NCBI RefSeq assembly: GCF_003634015.1
Contig: NZ_RBII01000001.1
Location: 372,001 to 436,000, forward strand
DNA: 64,000 bases
Direction: 5' to 3'
Origin: Litorimonas taeanensis
GTDB lineage: Bacteria; Pseudomonadota; Alphaproteobacteria; Caulobacterales; Maricaulaceae
The notes beneath the pieces are model-generated. The model ran no database searches, had not been told where the DNA came from, and was given only the letters and a program-made list of their open reading frames with translations. Below, one piece after another: positions 37,779-48,329 of the stretch. The first letter of the stretch is position 1; each line of letters opens with the position of its first letter. The position numbers were made by a program, and so were the translations under genes.

Positions 37779-38801
37779 ATGGCAAATCCTATTCATATCG
37801 GCAAGCTCGAACTCTGTTCGCGCGTACTTGTCGCCCCTATGTCGGGCGTTACCGATTTACCTTTCCGGAAAGTACTAGCGAGGTTTCAACCTGGCTTAGT
37901 CGTGTCAGAAATGGTCGCTGGCGATAGGCTCGCCAAAGGGGATAAGGAATCATTGGCGCGGGCCGCAGGGTCGAACGATATCTATCCACTTGCTATTCAA
38001 CTCGTGGGGCACGACCCTGATTGGATGGGGGTTGGTGCCAAATTATGTGAAGATGCCGGCGCGCACATCATTGATATCAATATGGGCTGCCCTGCGCGAA
38101 AGGTCGTTGGGGGGCAATCAGGTTCGGCCTTAATGCGCGATCTTGATCACGCCATGGCAATGATAGAAACAACACTTGCCTCCACCACATTACCAGTCAC
38201 ATTAAAAATGCGGTTAGGGTGGGATGATGATAGTTTGAATGCAGCGGAGTTGGCGCAGCGCGCTGAAGCGGCTGGTATTCAAATGGTCGTTGTGCATGGA
38301 CGGACACGCTGTCAGTTCTATGAGGGAAAAGCGGATTGGGCTGCTGTCAAAACTGTCAAAGACGCGGTATCTATACCTGTTATCGTTAACGGCGATATTG
38401 AAAGCGGCGAGCAGGCATTGACGGCCATGTCTCAATCTGGGGCCGATGGGGTCATGCTTGGGCGAGCCTTAACGGGCCGCCCTTGGCTTTTGAGCGAAAT
38501 TATTACGGCCGTAGACGGCCTGCCTCTTCCAAACTTGACCGTAGCTGAAAAGGGACAGGTCGCCCTTGACCATTACCGCGATATTCTTGCTTTCTATGGT
38601 ATAGGAAAGGGGCTTCGCGTCGCGCGTAAACATGTGGCAGGATATTTAGAGCACGCGCCAAATAGAACCTCAGATAAAGACAGGCGAGAGGCTTTGTCAT
38701 CTAAAGACCCAGAGATTGTAATCTCATATCTGAAATCAGCCTTTAAAGCGCCCTCTAATAATGAAGCCGTGCAGCGAGCAGCGGAAGACATTGTAGCATG
38801 A
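37779..38801 (+). CDS. dusB: tRNA-dihydrouridine synthase
   Basis: FMN enzyme that reduces specific uridines in tRNA. 340 codons. Seen: [55 protein letters not shown] with the catalytic Cys, [37 protein letters not shown] and [18 protein letters not shown]. In alphaproteobacteria dusB commonly heads the ntrBC operon, as here; the ntrB ATG overlaps the dusB stop (ATGA). Divergent from ispDF. No strong SD is visible. Confidence 0.96.
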   Translation: MANPIHIGKLELCSRVLVAPMSGVTDLPFRKVLARFQPGLVVSEMVAGDRLAKGDKESLARAAGSNDIYPLAIQLVGHDPDWMGVGAKLCEDAGAHIIDINMGCPARKVVGGQSGSALMRDLDHAMAMIETTLASTTLPVTLKMRLGWDDDSLNAAELAQRAEAAGIQMVVVHGRTRCQFYEGKADWAAVKTVKDAVSIPVIVNGDIESGEQALTAMSQSGADGVMLGRALTGRPWLLSEIITAVDGLPLPNLTVAEKGQVALDHYRDILAFYGIGKGLRVARKHVAGYLEHAPNRTSDKDRREALSSKDPEIVISYLKSAFKAPSNNEAVQRAAEDIVA

Positions 38802-39853
38802 ATAGTTTCAATCCAGACTTACCGCTTGGGGCCTTATTTACCGAGGATGCGCCATTCCCTTGCTTTTTAGTGCATCCCGCCGAGGAAACTATCGTTTGGG
38901 CCAATGATATGGCGCAAAATTGGGTTGGGCTTTCTCTACGCCGTATGGGGGCCAAACCCGTTTGGAGTCTCTTAGGGATTGATGAAGAGTCTAAATCTTC
39001 AATTTTGAAAGCTTATAATCAAGGTGCGGCCGTCACTGTTCGTGATTCCGAAGTGACTTTACCGAGTGAAGGGGATGGCGAAACACGAGTGTGTCACATC
39101 AGCGCTTTTGCCACACAAGGGCATATCGGGTTGTCTTTCCGTTTTGCAAAAGCCCAGCCGCGAAGCCTTAAAATGGGCGGGCAGGTTGTGTCAGGTATGG
39201 GGCGGCTTATTGCTCATGAACTTAAAAACCCTCTCGCGGGTATCAAGGGCGCGGCGCAATTATTAAGTGATGATGTGACGAGCGAAGAAGGACAGGCGCT
39301 CATCAATCTAATTTCTTCAGAAATTGACCGTATCCGCCGTCTAGCAGACCGAATGGAAACGCTTGGTGATAGAGATCCTGAAGTTGGGGAGCGCGTAAAT
39401 ATACATGAAATTTTACGCCGCGCGCGCAAAATTATTCAATCTGCAGATGGCGCGCTTCAATTCACGGAAAGTTATGATCCATCCTTGCCTCATGCTGCTG
39501 GGGATCCAGATACGCTTATGCAGGCCTTGTTGAATTTAATAAAGAATGCCTCAGAAGCTGGGACACATATTACTCTTAAAACGAAATTTCGTAGCGGTGT
39601 ATCCGCTACTGTTGAAGGCGGAAAAGTTAGCCTGCCGATAGAAATTCAAGTGATTGATAATGGGCCGGGGATACCTCCCGATTTAGTGGATCAGGTCTTC
39701 CAACCCTTTATGTCAACGAAAAAGGATGGCCAAGGCTTAGGCTTGGCGCTCGTTTCAAAAGTGGCATCGGCGCATGGGGGCGTCGTCGAGGTCAGATCTC
39801 ACCCAGGAAAAACCAAATTTTCATTGCTCCTACCGGTGCCTGAAGATGCGTAG
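38798..39853 (+). CDS. ntrB: nitrogen regulation histidine kinase NtrB
   Basis: Cytoplasmic sensor kinase that phosphorylates NtrC when the cell is short of nitrogen, usually under PII control. 351 codons. N-terminal PAS domain about 15-120; HisKA at [16 protein letters not shown] preceded by phospho-His at 140 (IAHELKNP); catalytic domain [21 protein letters not shown] and [19 protein letters not shown]. Coupled to dusB by ATGA overlap; ntrC starts 27 bases later with AAGGAAG as SD. No transmembrane segment, as expected. Confidence 0.96.
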   Translation: MNSFNPDLPLGALFTEDAPFPCFLVHPAEETIVWANDMAQNWVGLSLRRMGAKPVWSLLGIDEESKSSILKAYNQGAAVTVRDSEVTLPSEGDGETRVCHISAFATQGHIGLSFRFAKAQPRSLKMGGQVVSGMGRLIAHELKNPLAGIKGAAQLLSDDVTSEEGQALINLISSEIDRIRRLADRMETLGDRDPEVGERVNIHEILRRARKIIQSADGALQFTESYDPSLPHAAGDPDTLMQALLNLIKNASEAGTHITLKTKFRSGVSATVEGGKVSLPIEIQVIDNGPGIPPDLVDQVFQPFMSTKKDGQGLGLALVSKVASAHGGVVEVRSHPGKTKFSLLLPVPEDA

Positions 39854-39880
39854 AGTTTTTCAATTAATGAAGGAAGCATC

Positions 39881-41197
39881 ATGAAATACGAAGTTCTTCT
39901 TGCTGATGATGATGACAGTGTACGCCTTGTATTATCAAAAGCGCTAACTCGGGCAGGGCATACCGTAAAAGCCACAGATAACGCGCAAACGCTTTTAAAA
40001 TGGGCCCAGGCCGGTCAAGGTGATATTATCGTGACTGACGTCATGATGGGGGGGCGAGAAGTTTTCGAAACTTTGCCAGATATTGGTGATGCTCGCCCCA
40101 AAATGCCAATCGTCGTCATTAGCGCGAATAATACCGTAAACACTGCGTTGAAAGCAGGTCGGCATAAAGTGTTCGAATATGTTCCCAAGCCTTTTGATCT
40201 AGAAGACGTCACCAATGCCGTAGCGCGCGCGGGGCAATCGGTTAATCCACGCCGAAGTCGTCAGTCATCGAAAAGTAAAGGCTTGCCCATGATTGGACGA
40301 AGTGCGGCTATGCAGCCTGTCTATCGTGCGGTTTCCAGATTTTCGGATAGTGACCTGCCTATACTCATTCAAGGCGCGGTTGGAACAGGCAAAGACTTGG
40401 TGGCCCGCTTACTCCATGACGGCGGAATGCGCCGTGATAGGCCGTTTCTGCGCACCAATGATTTTGATAACACGTCTTTAACGCTGCAAAAGGTCAATGG
40501 CGGCGATATTTATGTTGATGAAATTGCCGAATTGACTCTCAGTCAACAAGACCGTCTTCTGGCTTTGATGACAGAAGCTGAGAAAATTAGCCCCACAGTT
40601 CGCCCGCGTATCATTTCGGCTACGCGGAAAGACCTTAGAAAATTAGTGGAAAAAAGTGCGTTTCGAGATGACCTTATGTTCCGTATTAATGTGGCTGAAA
40701 TTCGTATTCCGCCTTTATCAAATCGCGATAATGATACTTATGAGCTGGCAGAAAGCTTTCTTGTTCAAGCCTCTCAGGGCCAGACTCGTCGGTTTGAATC
40801 GGATGCGCTTGATATCTTACATCGTCATGAGTGGGCCGGAAATGTTCGTGAGTTAGAGAATTTAGTTCGGCGTCTGGCTGTGCTTTATTCCGATGAAATT
40901 ATAACAGCAGAAATGGTGTTGCAGGAATTTTCTAAAGATATTCGGCCGCATGGCGACACCAATGAAAGCCAAGTTAAACTGGATAAACGCCTAGAAGAGG
41001 CCTGCCGCAGTTTGTTAAATGATGAAGAAGCAAAGTTTGAGGATTCACTTTATCAAACAGCATTAGGTTGGGTTGAAAAACCTTTAATCGTTGAGGCCTT
41101 GCGATTAACTGGCGGTAATCGGGCAAAAGCCGCTGAGCGCTTAGGTATTCACCGCAACACGCTTCGGACGCGCTTGAAATCTTTAGATATATCCTGA
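39881..41197 (+). CDS. ntrC: response regulator NtrC lacking the sigma54 (GAFTGA) loop
   Basis: Partner of NtrB that controls nitrogen-assimilation genes. 438 codons. Receiver domain 1-120 with Asp10-12, phospho-Asp53 (IIVTDVMMGG) and the KPF lysine near 109. AAA+ domain about 140-365 with Walker A GAVGTGKD (165-172), Walker B GGDIYVDEIAE (Asp213, Glu214), and arginines in FRDDLMFRINV. FIS-type HTH at the end (GGNRAKAAERLGIHRNTLRTR). The stretch between PFLRTN and Walker B is about 20 residues shorter than in E. coli NtrC: both the ELFG motif and the GAFTGA loop that contacts sigma54 are gone. Rhodobacter capsulatus NtrC lacks GAFTGA too and acts with sigma70 polymerase, so a sigma54-independent mode is likely here. 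Confidence 0.92.
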   Translation: MKYEVLLADDDDSVRLVLSKALTRAGHTVKATDNAQTLLKWAQAGQGDIIVTDVMMGGREVFETLPDIGDARPKMPIVVISANNTVNTALKAGRHKVFEYVPKPFDLEDVTNAVARAGQSVNPRRSRQSSKSKGLPMIGRSAAMQPVYRAVSRFSDSDLPILIQGAVGTGKDLVARLLHDGGMRRDRPFLRTNDFDNTSLTLQKVNGGDIYVDEIAELTLSQQDRLLALMTEAEKISPTVRPRIISATRKDLRKLVEKSAFRDDLMFRINVAEIRIPPLSNRDNDTYELAESFLVQASQGQTRRFESDALDILHRHEWAGNVRELENLVRRLAVLYSDEIITAEMVLQEFSKDIRPHGDTNESQVKLDKRLEEACRSLLNDEEAKFEDSLYQTALGWVEKPLIVEALRLTGGNRAKAAERLGIHRNTLRTRLKSLDIS

Positions 41198-41271
41198 GTG
41201 CGCATTACTGTTGATTTTATGCAACAGTGATGTAATGCGGTAACAGTTAGTTTTCGGTTCTGCGGAATCGT

Positions 41272-43629
41272 ATGAGGGACTGTGTGAGCGGCATTAAGGC
41301 ACAATCAACATTAGACACGCAAATTGCTGGGCGCTTAGCGTCTGGCGAAATGGCGATTGATGACACGGCCTTACTTGCCTCTGAAATTCCCAGTACGGGG
41401 CTCTCGACTGTCGGGATCACTCCAAACACAGAACCCTTTATAAAACGCGCCCCTCGTATTGCGCGCTCTGCCCTATTTGGTGTCGCTTTTGTAAGCGCGA
41501 TGTTTGTTACGGCCCTTGGGGCCATACTCTCTTTTTCTGATGTAGAGCCGCAAATTGACCAATCATATGAGTTATTGAGGGCCAATTTGGTTCTTATTTT
41601 ACTCCTCGCTATATATTTAGGGTATCGCGTATGGGGCACGCTTTTTGCGGCTGAAAGGCGCCGAACAGCGCCGTTGTTACATCGACGGTTCGTCTTTATT
41701 TTCAGTCTCGCCGCTCTTTTACCTGCAATTATCGTGGGCAGTTTTTCCTTCTCATTCATTAGCCAAAATTTGAATGATATTTTTGGTAATGATGTGCGTG
41801 ATAATATGAGCCAAGCTAGCGCCATCTTGGAGGATTATGTCGATCAAGAGCTGTCTGACTTGGGCGAAGATATTTCTGATTTGTCCTCTGCGTTGAACGC
41901 ACAGCCGCGTGATATCCTGAATCGCATTTCATTGACGGCAGAGTTGCAAATTCAAGCCCGTGTTCGTGATTTAGACTCTGTCTATATTCTAAGTGATCAA
42001 GGTGATGTATTAGCGCGCGTTGAAAGCCCCTATGCACCTGCCTTTCGCGTGCCGACTAATGGTGTACTGCAAAGCGTTGTCAATGGTGGTGTGGCTTACC
42101 AAAAACGGGATGACTTGGATTACTTAATTGCTCTGACACCACTGCCGGGGTTTGCGAATGCATATCTTTATGTCGGCCGAGGGCTGCGTTCAGAAAGTCA
42201 GGTTTTATCCAGTATTTCTGGGATTGAGGCTGCGACTTTGTCTTTGCAAAACTTCAATCGCAAGCAATCAAAAATGAGAACTATATTTCTTCTGACATTA
42301 ATCGAAACGGCATTTCTGATTGTCATGGCCTCAATTTGGTTGGGATTGCTTTTGGGTAACCGCATTATCGAACCTCTTGGACGTTTGATTACCGCGGCTG
42401 AGCGCGTGCGTGCAGGTGACATGAGTGTGCGTGTTGATGTTGGCGGCGACTGGGGCGAGATTTCTGATCTTGGCGGCGCGTTTAACCGGATGACGCAACA
42501 ATTGGATTTTCAGCGTCACGCTTTGGTGAAAGAGCATGATATTTCAGAACAAAGACGCCAATTCTCCGAAGCTGTTTTATCGGGCGTAAGAGCCGGGGTT
42601 ATCGGGTTGGCGCAAACGGGGCGTATTACACTGGTGAATAACTCGGCTGAGCAGTTATTAGGCGTGGATGGGAGCGCCTTGCTGGATGCACCAATTGACG
42701 AAGTTCTCTCGCCATTTGCAGCGGCTTTCAAAAAGGGCCGAGAAAGTATTTTGGCAACAGCAGAAGACCAAGTGAGCTTTGAAATTGATGGTCAAATTCG
42801 TAACTTCGATTTGCGTGTTTCCGCTTACCAAGGCCCAAGAGAAGATACAGGCTGGGTGCTAACGTTTGATGATATGACGCGCCTCGTTGCTGCTCAGCGG
42901 CATTCCGCTTGGAGAGAAGTGGCGCGGCGAATTGCGCATGAGATCAAGAATCCTCTTACGCCCATCCAATTATCGGCTGAACGCTTGCAAAGAAAATACA
43001 GCAAGGAAATTAAAAGCGACCCGCAAACCTTTGAAAATTGCACACAAACCATTATTCGTCAGGTCGGTAGCCTTGAGCAAATGGTGAATGAATTTTCGGC
43101 GTTTGCGAGGATGCCAGCACCCGAAATGGATAATGTGAATATACAAATGCTACTCGAAGCCGTGTTGTTTGAGCAGGGCGTGGCCTTTCCACAAATTAAA
43201 ATTTATCAAAAAGATAAACCAAAGACGGAATTAACCGTATGGGCCGATGAACGTCTGATTACTCAAGCATTGACCAATGTGTTTAAAAATGCAGGCGAAG
43301 CCGTTTCCCGCATTGCCGAGGCAAGTGGTGATGAGAATTTCCAAGGCGTTATAAGGGCTGAAATTCAAGAAGATGATGGGCAGATACTCATTCGTATAAG
43401 GGATAATGGGCCCGGCTGGCCTGTTACAGACAGATCTCGATTGTTAGAGCCTTATGTGACGACAAGAGAAAGCGGGACGGGGCTAGGTCTCGCTATTGTA
43501 AAACGAATTGCCGAAGACCACGGCGGAACACTTTCTTTAACTGACCCGTCTGCGGGAGAAAAAGGGGCCTGCGTGGAATTACGTTTGCCCAAACGCAGTA
43601 AAGATTTGCCTCTGGAGCATGCACGCTAA
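41272..43629 (+). CDS. ntrY: nitrogen regulation sensor kinase NtrY
   Basis: Membrane-bound histidine kinase paired with NtrX; linked to nitrogen, redox and envelope control in alphaproteobacteria. 785 codons. Four transmembrane helices (about 65-85, 103-122, 143-165, and 345-370), with a periplasmic region between the third and fourth, HAMP about 370-420 (ERVRAGDMSVRVDVGGDWGE), PAS about 430-530, HisKA with phospho-His556 (RRIAHEIKNPLTPIQLSAER), and HATPase (IRDNGPGW, ESGTGLGLAIVKRIAEDHGG). The ATG at 41272 has GCGGA upstream; a GTG at 41284 is also possible. Its stop overlaps ntrX by one base. Confidence 0.96.
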   Translation: MRDCVSGIKAQSTLDTQIAGRLASGEMAIDDTALLASEIPSTGLSTVGITPNTEPFIKRAPRIARSALFGVAFVSAMFVTALGAILSFSDVEPQIDQSYELLRANLVLILLLAIYLGYRVWGTLFAAERRRTAPLLHRRFVFIFSLAALLPAIIVGSFSFSFISQNLNDIFGNDVRDNMSQASAILEDYVDQELSDLGEDISDLSSALNAQPRDILNRISLTAELQIQARVRDLDSVYILSDQGDVLARVESPYAPAFRVPTNGVLQSVVNGGVAYQKRDDLDYLIALTPLPGFANAYLYVGRGLRSESQVLSSISGIEAATLSLQNFNRKQSKMRTIFLLTLIETAFLIVMASIWLGLLLGNRIIEPLGRLITAAERVRAGDMSVRVDVGGDWGEISDLGGAFNRMTQQLDFQRHALVKEHDISEQRRQFSEAVLSGVRAGVIGLAQTGRITLVNNSAEQLLGVDGSALLDAPIDEVLSPFAAAFKKGRESILATAEDQVSFEIDGQIRNFDLRVSAYQGPREDTGWVLTFDDMTRLVAAQRHSAWREVARRIAHEIKNPLTPIQLSAERLQRKYSKEIKSDPQTFENCTQTIIRQVGSLEQMVNEFSAFARMPAPEMDNVNIQMLLEAVLFEQGVAFPQIKIYQKDKPKTELTVWADERLITQALTNVFKNAGEAVSRIAEASGDENFQGVIRAEIQEDDGQILIRIRDNGPGWPVTDRSRLLEPYVTTRESGTGLGLAIVKRIAEDHGGTLSLTDPSAGEKGACVELRLPKRSKDLPLEHAR

Positions 43630-45017
43630 TGACCTATGATATTTTAATTGTCGAAGATGAAGTTGATATTCGCGAAATGATTGCGGGTATTTTAGAGGAT
43701 GAGGGACATAAGACACGGCAGGCTGGAACAAGCCAAGCCGCTCTTGAGGCGGTACGAAAGCGGCAACCCAATCTTGTTGTCTTGGATGTATGGTTGAAAG
43801 GGAGCGAGATGGACGGCATCGAGGTGCTTGATGCTCTGAAGTCTTATTATCCAACTTTACCTGTCATCGTCATCAGTGGTCATGGCACTGTGGAAACGGC
43901 GGTCTCGGCTATTCGAAAGGGGGCATATGATTACATCGTCAAACCCTTCAAATCAGAAAAATTGATAGTCACAGTGTCACGAGCTTTGGAAAGCGCTCGC
44001 TTGCGTCAAGAGAACGAAGAACTGAAGGGGCGAACACAAAGCGATACGACTTTAATCGGCACATCGGGAATCATTCAGCAATTAAGAGCCAAAATTGATC
44101 GAATCGCTGGGACAAATTCTCGGGTTTTAATTACGGGGCCGTCTGGGAGTGGCAAGGAACTTATCGCGCGCCTCTTGCACGCGCAATCAAAGCGGGCAAG
44201 TGGGCCTTTCAAAGCTGTAAATGCGGCATCGATGGTGCCTGAACGCGTAGAGGAAGAGTTGTTTGGTATTGAGGCCGAAGATGGCCATGTGGTCAAAAGC
44301 GGTTTGCTGGAAACGGCCCATAATGGAACGCTTTATCTGGATGAAATTTCAGATATGCCTGCTGAAACTCAAGGGAAATTATTGCGCCTTTTGGTCGAAC
44401 AGCGTTTTCGTCGATTAGGGGGGAAGGCGGATGTACAGGTCGATGTCAGAGTCATCACCTCAAGTTCGCATGATCTGGCGCAAGACGTGGAAAAAGGCCG
44501 TTTTCGTGAAGACTTATTCCACCGTCTTAATGTGATGCCTTTGGAAGCCCCGACGCTAGGAGAGCGTAGAGAAGATATTCCGTTACTTGTTGAGCATTTT
44601 ATTCAACAATTAGCGACCTCAACGGGGCTACCTGCTCGTGAAATCGGCCCAGATGCTATGGCGGCACTGCAGGCGCATGATTGGCCGGGAAATGTTCGGC
44701 AACTCCGCAATAATGTCGAAAGACTGCTTATACTTGCCACAGGTGAGCCAAGCCAACCCATTACGCTTGAAACCCTGCCGCCAGAGGTCTCTGTTGTTCG
44801 GCCCTCAGGTGGGGCATCCGAATCTGAACGTATGATTGCTATGCCGCTTCGTGATGCGCGTGAGCATTTTGAACGCGAATATTTACAAGCGCAAATTGAC
44901 AGATTTGACGGAAATATTTCACGCACAGCCAGTTTTGTGGGGATGGAACGTTCAGCCTTGCACCGAAAATTAAAGTCGTTAGGTTTGGGGGCAAATGGGC
45001 GCGAAGACGCCTCGTAA
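43629..45017 (+). CDS. ntrX: response regulator NtrX
   Basis: Response regulator of the NtrYX pair. 462 codons. Receiver domain with phospho-Asp53 (LVVLDVWLKGSEMDG) and KPF near 105. AAA+ domain with GPSGSGKE at about 170-177, EELFGIEAEDGHVVKSGLLE, Walker B GTLYLDEISDMP near 236-246, and FREDLFHRLNVMPLEAP. C-terminal FIS HTH (GNISRTASFVGMERSALHRKL). At the place of GAFTGA it reads IEAEDGHV, so sigma54 contact is not expected; this is the normal state for alphaproteobacterial NtrX. Start overlaps the ntrY stop (TAATG). Confidence 0.96.
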   Translation: MTYDILIVEDEVDIREMIAGILEDEGHKTRQAGTSQAALEAVRKRQPNLVVLDVWLKGSEMDGIEVLDALKSYYPTLPVIVISGHGTVETAVSAIRKGAYDYIVKPFKSEKLIVTVSRALESARLRQENEELKGRTQSDTTLIGTSGIIQQLRAKIDRIAGTNSRVLITGPSGSGKELIARLLHAQSKRASGPFKAVNAASMVPERVEEELFGIEAEDGHVVKSGLLETAHNGTLYLDEISDMPAETQGKLLRLLVEQRFRRLGGKADVQVDVRVITSSSHDLAQDVEKGRFREDLFHRLNVMPLEAPTLGERREDIPLLVEHFIQQLATSTGLPAREIGPDAMAALQAHDWPGNVRQLRNNVERLLILATGEPSQPITLETLPPEVSVVRPSGGASESERMIAMPLRDAREHFEREYLQAQIDRFDGNISRTASFVGMERSALHRKLKSLGLGANGREDAS

Positions 45018-45079
45018 ATCTATTCTGCGTAGGTCTCTACTTTGGCACTGCGCGAGGGCGTTGCAAAAGGTAAGAGCGA

Positions 45080-46453
45080 ATGCGGGTCATTATTTGCGGT
45101 GCTGGACGAGTTGGCTATGGCCTCGCTCAACGCTTGGCTGTTGAAAACAACACGGTGACAGTCATTGATTTGTCATCAGAGCTTATTCGTCAAATCACGA
45201 CGGATTTAGATGTTAGAGGCGTGGTCGGTAGTGGGGCACACCCCGATGTCTTGGATCGTGCAGGCGTGCGGAACGCTGACATGATTATCGCTGTCACCTA
45301 TGCTGATGAAGTGAACATGATTGCCTGCCAAGTCGCGCATTCACTTTTTGACGTGCCGACTAAAATTGCACGTGTTCGCGCGCAAAGCTATCTCGATACT
45401 CGGTGGAACGACCTCTACAGCCGTGAAAACATGCCTATCGATATTATTATTTCTCCGGAAATTGAAATTGGTAAAGCTATTTTGAGGCGTCTTAATACGC
45501 CCGGTGCGTTCAATGTTGTCCCCTTTGGCAAGGGGCAAGTGCTTTTACTTGGTGTTAAAATCACCGAAGATTGTCCGATTACAAACACACCTATTCGTCA
45601 AATTCCTGACTTATTCGAAGGGCTACACGCGGCTATTGTCGGGATAAAGCGGGATGAAACCGTTTTTGCGCCAACGCCTGATGACCCGTTGAATGTGGGG
45701 GATGACGCCTATTTCATTACCAAGCGGGAACACGCCTCTCGATTGCTTGAAATCATAGGAGCCTATCAGCAAAAAGCGCGGCAGGTCGTCTTGATTGGTG
45801 CCGGTAATGTCGGCCGTTATGTCGCTAGGGAGCTTGAAAGCGTGCCTGGCGTCCGTGTTCGGATGATTGAACACAATAAAGACTGCGCCGAGAGAGCGGC
45901 TGAAGAATTAAGCCGCACCGTTATCTTAAACGGGGATGCGATGGATGCTGATATACAAGAAGAAGCGGGTGTCGGTAGTTCAGAAGTCGTGATTTCGCTA
46001 ACCAATGACGATAAAATCAACTTACTCTCTGCCGTTCTTGCTAAAAAGCTCGGAGCTAAGAACACAATCAGTTTGGTCAATGATATTTCAATGCAAAATA
46101 TGCAGGCTGAGCTTGGTGTAGATATGGTCATCGACCCGCGCTCCAGCACAATTTCTTCCATTTTAAGACATGTTAGGCGTGGCCGTATTTTGGATGTGTA
46201 TTCTCTTGATCAAGGCGGCGCTGAGGTCATGGAAGGGGAGGTTTTAGAGACATCGCCGCTGGCGGGTAAAGCTCTGCGCGACGCAGAGCTGCCAAATAAC
46301 ATTACAATTGGGGCTATTATCCATAAGGGCGTGGTCGAGTTCCCTCGACCTGATTTAATCGTACGTCAGGGCGATAAAGTGATTCTTTTGGCTGAACGCT
46401 CAGCCATGAAATCCATTGAAGCCATGTTCAGGGTCAGTACGGATTATTTCTAA
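45080..46453 (+). CDS. trkA: Trk potassium transporter regulatory subunit TrkA
   Basis: Peripheral NAD(H)-binding subunit that gates TrkH. 457 codons, built as two RCK halves: the first begins MRVIICGAGRVGYGLAQRLA, the second near residue 237 with VVLIGAGNVGRYVARELE. Each is followed by a TrkA-C domain (about 140-220 and 370-455). Asp/Glu residues after the second strand favour NAD. It follows the ntrYX operon by 62 bases and precedes trkH by 5 bases. This ntr-trk linkage is usual in alphaproteobacteria. Confidence 0.96.
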   Translation: MRVIICGAGRVGYGLAQRLAVENNTVTVIDLSSELIRQITTDLDVRGVVGSGAHPDVLDRAGVRNADMIIAVTYADEVNMIACQVAHSLFDVPTKIARVRAQSYLDTRWNDLYSRENMPIDIIISPEIEIGKAILRRLNTPGAFNVVPFGKGQVLLLGVKITEDCPITNTPIRQIPDLFEGLHAAIVGIKRDETVFAPTPDDPLNVGDDAYFITKREHASRLLEIIGAYQQKARQVVLIGAGNVGRYVARELESVPGVRVRMIEHNKDCAERAAEELSRTVILNGDAMDADIQEEAGVGSSEVVISLTNDDKINLLSAVLAKKLGAKNTISLVNDISMQNMQAELGVDMVIDPRSSTISSILRHVRRGRILDVYSLDQGGAEVMEGEVLETSPLAGKALRDAELPNNITIGAIIHKGVVEFPRPDLIVRQGDKVILLAERSAMKSIEAMFRVSTDYF

Positions 46454-46458
46454 CGTCT

Positions 46459-47898
46459 ATGGCCGTTACACGTATCATTCTTTGGCTCGGCTATTCAGCG
46501 GTCTTTCTCGCAGCGCTGATGGGCGCCTCTGCCTTTGCGGCCTTGCTATTGCTCGATTTTCACATGGCCGTTTTAATGAGCGTATCAGGCTTATTCACTT
46601 TCATGTTTGGCGCCATATTTGTTTTGATTATGTCCAAGACACCTTCGCGTGAGACGAATAGTGACGCTTTAGTCTTTCTACTTTTATTCTGGTGTCTTTC
46701 ACCTGTTTTAGCGGCCACGCCATTTTGGCTTAACGCCCCTGAGGGGACATGGCTCAGGAGCTATTTTCATGCTGTCAGTGCCATGACGAGCACAGGGGCA
46801 AGCGGTTATGTGATTGATGATTTGCCGCAATCCTTGGTGTTTTGGCAGTCCATACTTCAGTTTTTTGGCGGGGTAAGCGTTGCAACTTTTGCCGTCGTGA
46901 TTCTTGCGGCGTTGAATTTAACGGGAACAGGGATACATCGGTCTAACCTTTTTGCTTTGAAAAAAGGGGAACTTTTCCCAAGACTGGTAGGAATAGGCCG
47001 TATAGTGGCAGGAATATATGCCCTAATTGCGAGTGTGTGTTGTGTGTTGATGATATTAGGCGGAGCGCCTCTGTTTGAATCAATATGCCTGTCATTAGCC
47101 GGGGTCTCGACTGGAGGAATCCCGCCGCGGTCAGAGGATTTATTTATATATATCCCGCGTTTTGCGGCTTTCGTGTTGGCGGTCAGCTGCGCTTTGGGAG
47201 CCATGAACATTTCCATCATCTGGGATGTGTTTCGCGTTCGGAATTGGCGGAATTTGAGACGTCTTTACCTTAGTGTTGAGCATCGCACTTTGATATCTTT
47301 GACGATAATCATCACATTTTTAGGGCTTTTTTACGCTGGATTACAAAACATTTTCCCTATTTTTATAGAGGCGATTTTCTTCATTAGTACAGCTGGGTTT
47401 ATTTATGACCCCATAAGTATAGAGCAAATACCTAGCGTGGTTCTTATAGCTATCGCCTTGGTTGGTGGGTCAGCGTTATCAACAGCGGGCGGATTAAAGA
47501 TGATTCGTATCATCCTTTTATTCAAACATCTGAGTACTGATATAAGCCGGCTTTCGCATCCTTCACGGGTTTTGCCTGTTAGCTTTAAGAGGCGGATTAT
47601 TCCCGATCAGGCCTTTTTGTCAATTTGGATGTACTTTTTCGGTTACACATTGGTGCTTGGAGCAGGCATAGTTGGTTTTGGCGTTATAGGTCTAGATTTT
47701 GCAGATGCTACAACGGTGAGCGCGGCAGCCTTGGCCAATATTGGCCCGTTATTACCTGCCACGATTCCAGATTCAGGACTAAGCTGGCATGAAATGACAG
47801 CAGCACAAATGGCTTTGAGTTCTGCATTAATGTTAGTTGGGCGGGTTGAAGTCTTGGCGGTTTTGGTCTTGATTACGCCTTCATTTTGGCGACAATGA
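46459..47898 (+). CDS. trkH: TrkH-family potassium uptake protein
   Basis: Potassium-translocating subunit in the inner membrane. 479 codons with about ten to eleven hydrophobic segments plus re-entrant pore loops. Selectivity-filter-like motifs are visible as AMTSTGASGYV (about 110), AGVSTGGIPPRS (about 218), STAGFIYDP and AALANIGPLLP, the four pseudo-repeats of the family. It is 5 bases after trkA with no terminator between, so one operon. The frame gives no strong SD, consistent with coupling. Confidence 0.95.
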   Translation: MAVTRIILWLGYSAVFLAALMGASAFAALLLLDFHMAVLMSVSGLFTFMFGAIFVLIMSKTPSRETNSDALVFLLLFWCLSPVLAATPFWLNAPEGTWLRSYFHAVSAMTSTGASGYVIDDLPQSLVFWQSILQFFGGVSVATFAVVILAALNLTGTGIHRSNLFALKKGELFPRLVGIGRIVAGIYALIASVCCVLMILGGAPLFESICLSLAGVSTGGIPPRSEDLFIYIPRFAAFVLAVSCALGAMNISIIWDVFRVRNWRNLRRLYLSVEHRTLISLTIIITFLGLFYAGLQNIFPIFIEAIFFISTAGFIYDPISIEQIPSVVLIAIALVGGSALSTAGGLKMIRIILLFKHLSTDISRLSHPSRVLPVSFKRRIIPDQAFLSIWMYFFGYTLVLGAGIVGFGVIGLDFADATTVSAAALANIGPLLPATIPDSGLSWHEMTAAQMALSSALMLVGRVEVLAVLVLITPSFWRQ

Positions 47899-48027
47899 TT
47901 TTATGTCCATTGGAAAGCAAAAAAGTCTTGCCACTCATGGGCGACGCCGCGTAAGCCACAATCATGGATTACGGTGGTCACGTCGTTTTGAAATTAGTCG
48001 TTAAAAATATAAAAGAGGGAATTCCCA

Positions 48028-48270
48028 ATGTCTTCTGACCGAAAACAAAACTTACAAGATACATTTCTTAACTCCGTCCGTAAGTCCAAGACCAGTCTGA
48101 CAATTTTTTTGGTCAATGGTGTGAAATTACAAGGTGTCGTTACTTGGTTCGACAATTTTTGTGTTTTATTGCGCCGAGACGGACAGGTTCAGCTGGTTTA
48201 CAAACATGCAATTTCTACGATTATGCCATCTGGTCAGGTTCAACTGTTTGATCCAGAGCTTGAAGATTAA
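48028..48270 (+). CDS. hfq: RNA chaperone Hfq
   Basis: Hexameric Sm-like protein that helps small RNAs pair with mRNAs. 80 codons. Sm1: [24 protein letters not shown] from about residue 11; Sm2: the [11 protein letters not shown] motif near 58-68. The C-terminal tail is short (about 10 residues), as in other alphaproteobacteria. AGAGGGA precedes the ATG. hflX follows 59 bases later, the conserved hfq-hflX pair. Confidence 0.98.
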   Translation: MSSDRKQNLQDTFLNSVRKSKTSLTIFLVNGVKLQGVVTWFDNFCVLLRRDGQVQLVYKHAISTIMPSGQVQLFDPELED

Positions 48271-48329
48271 AAATCGATTGAAGACATTTCGTCTTATTTT
48301 CTTCCCTTCTATTCCATTAGGCGGTGCTC

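Noticed and set aside
45080-47898. The linkage of ntrYX and trkAH as a novel system
   Set aside because: This order is common in alphaproteobacteria and so is ordinary.
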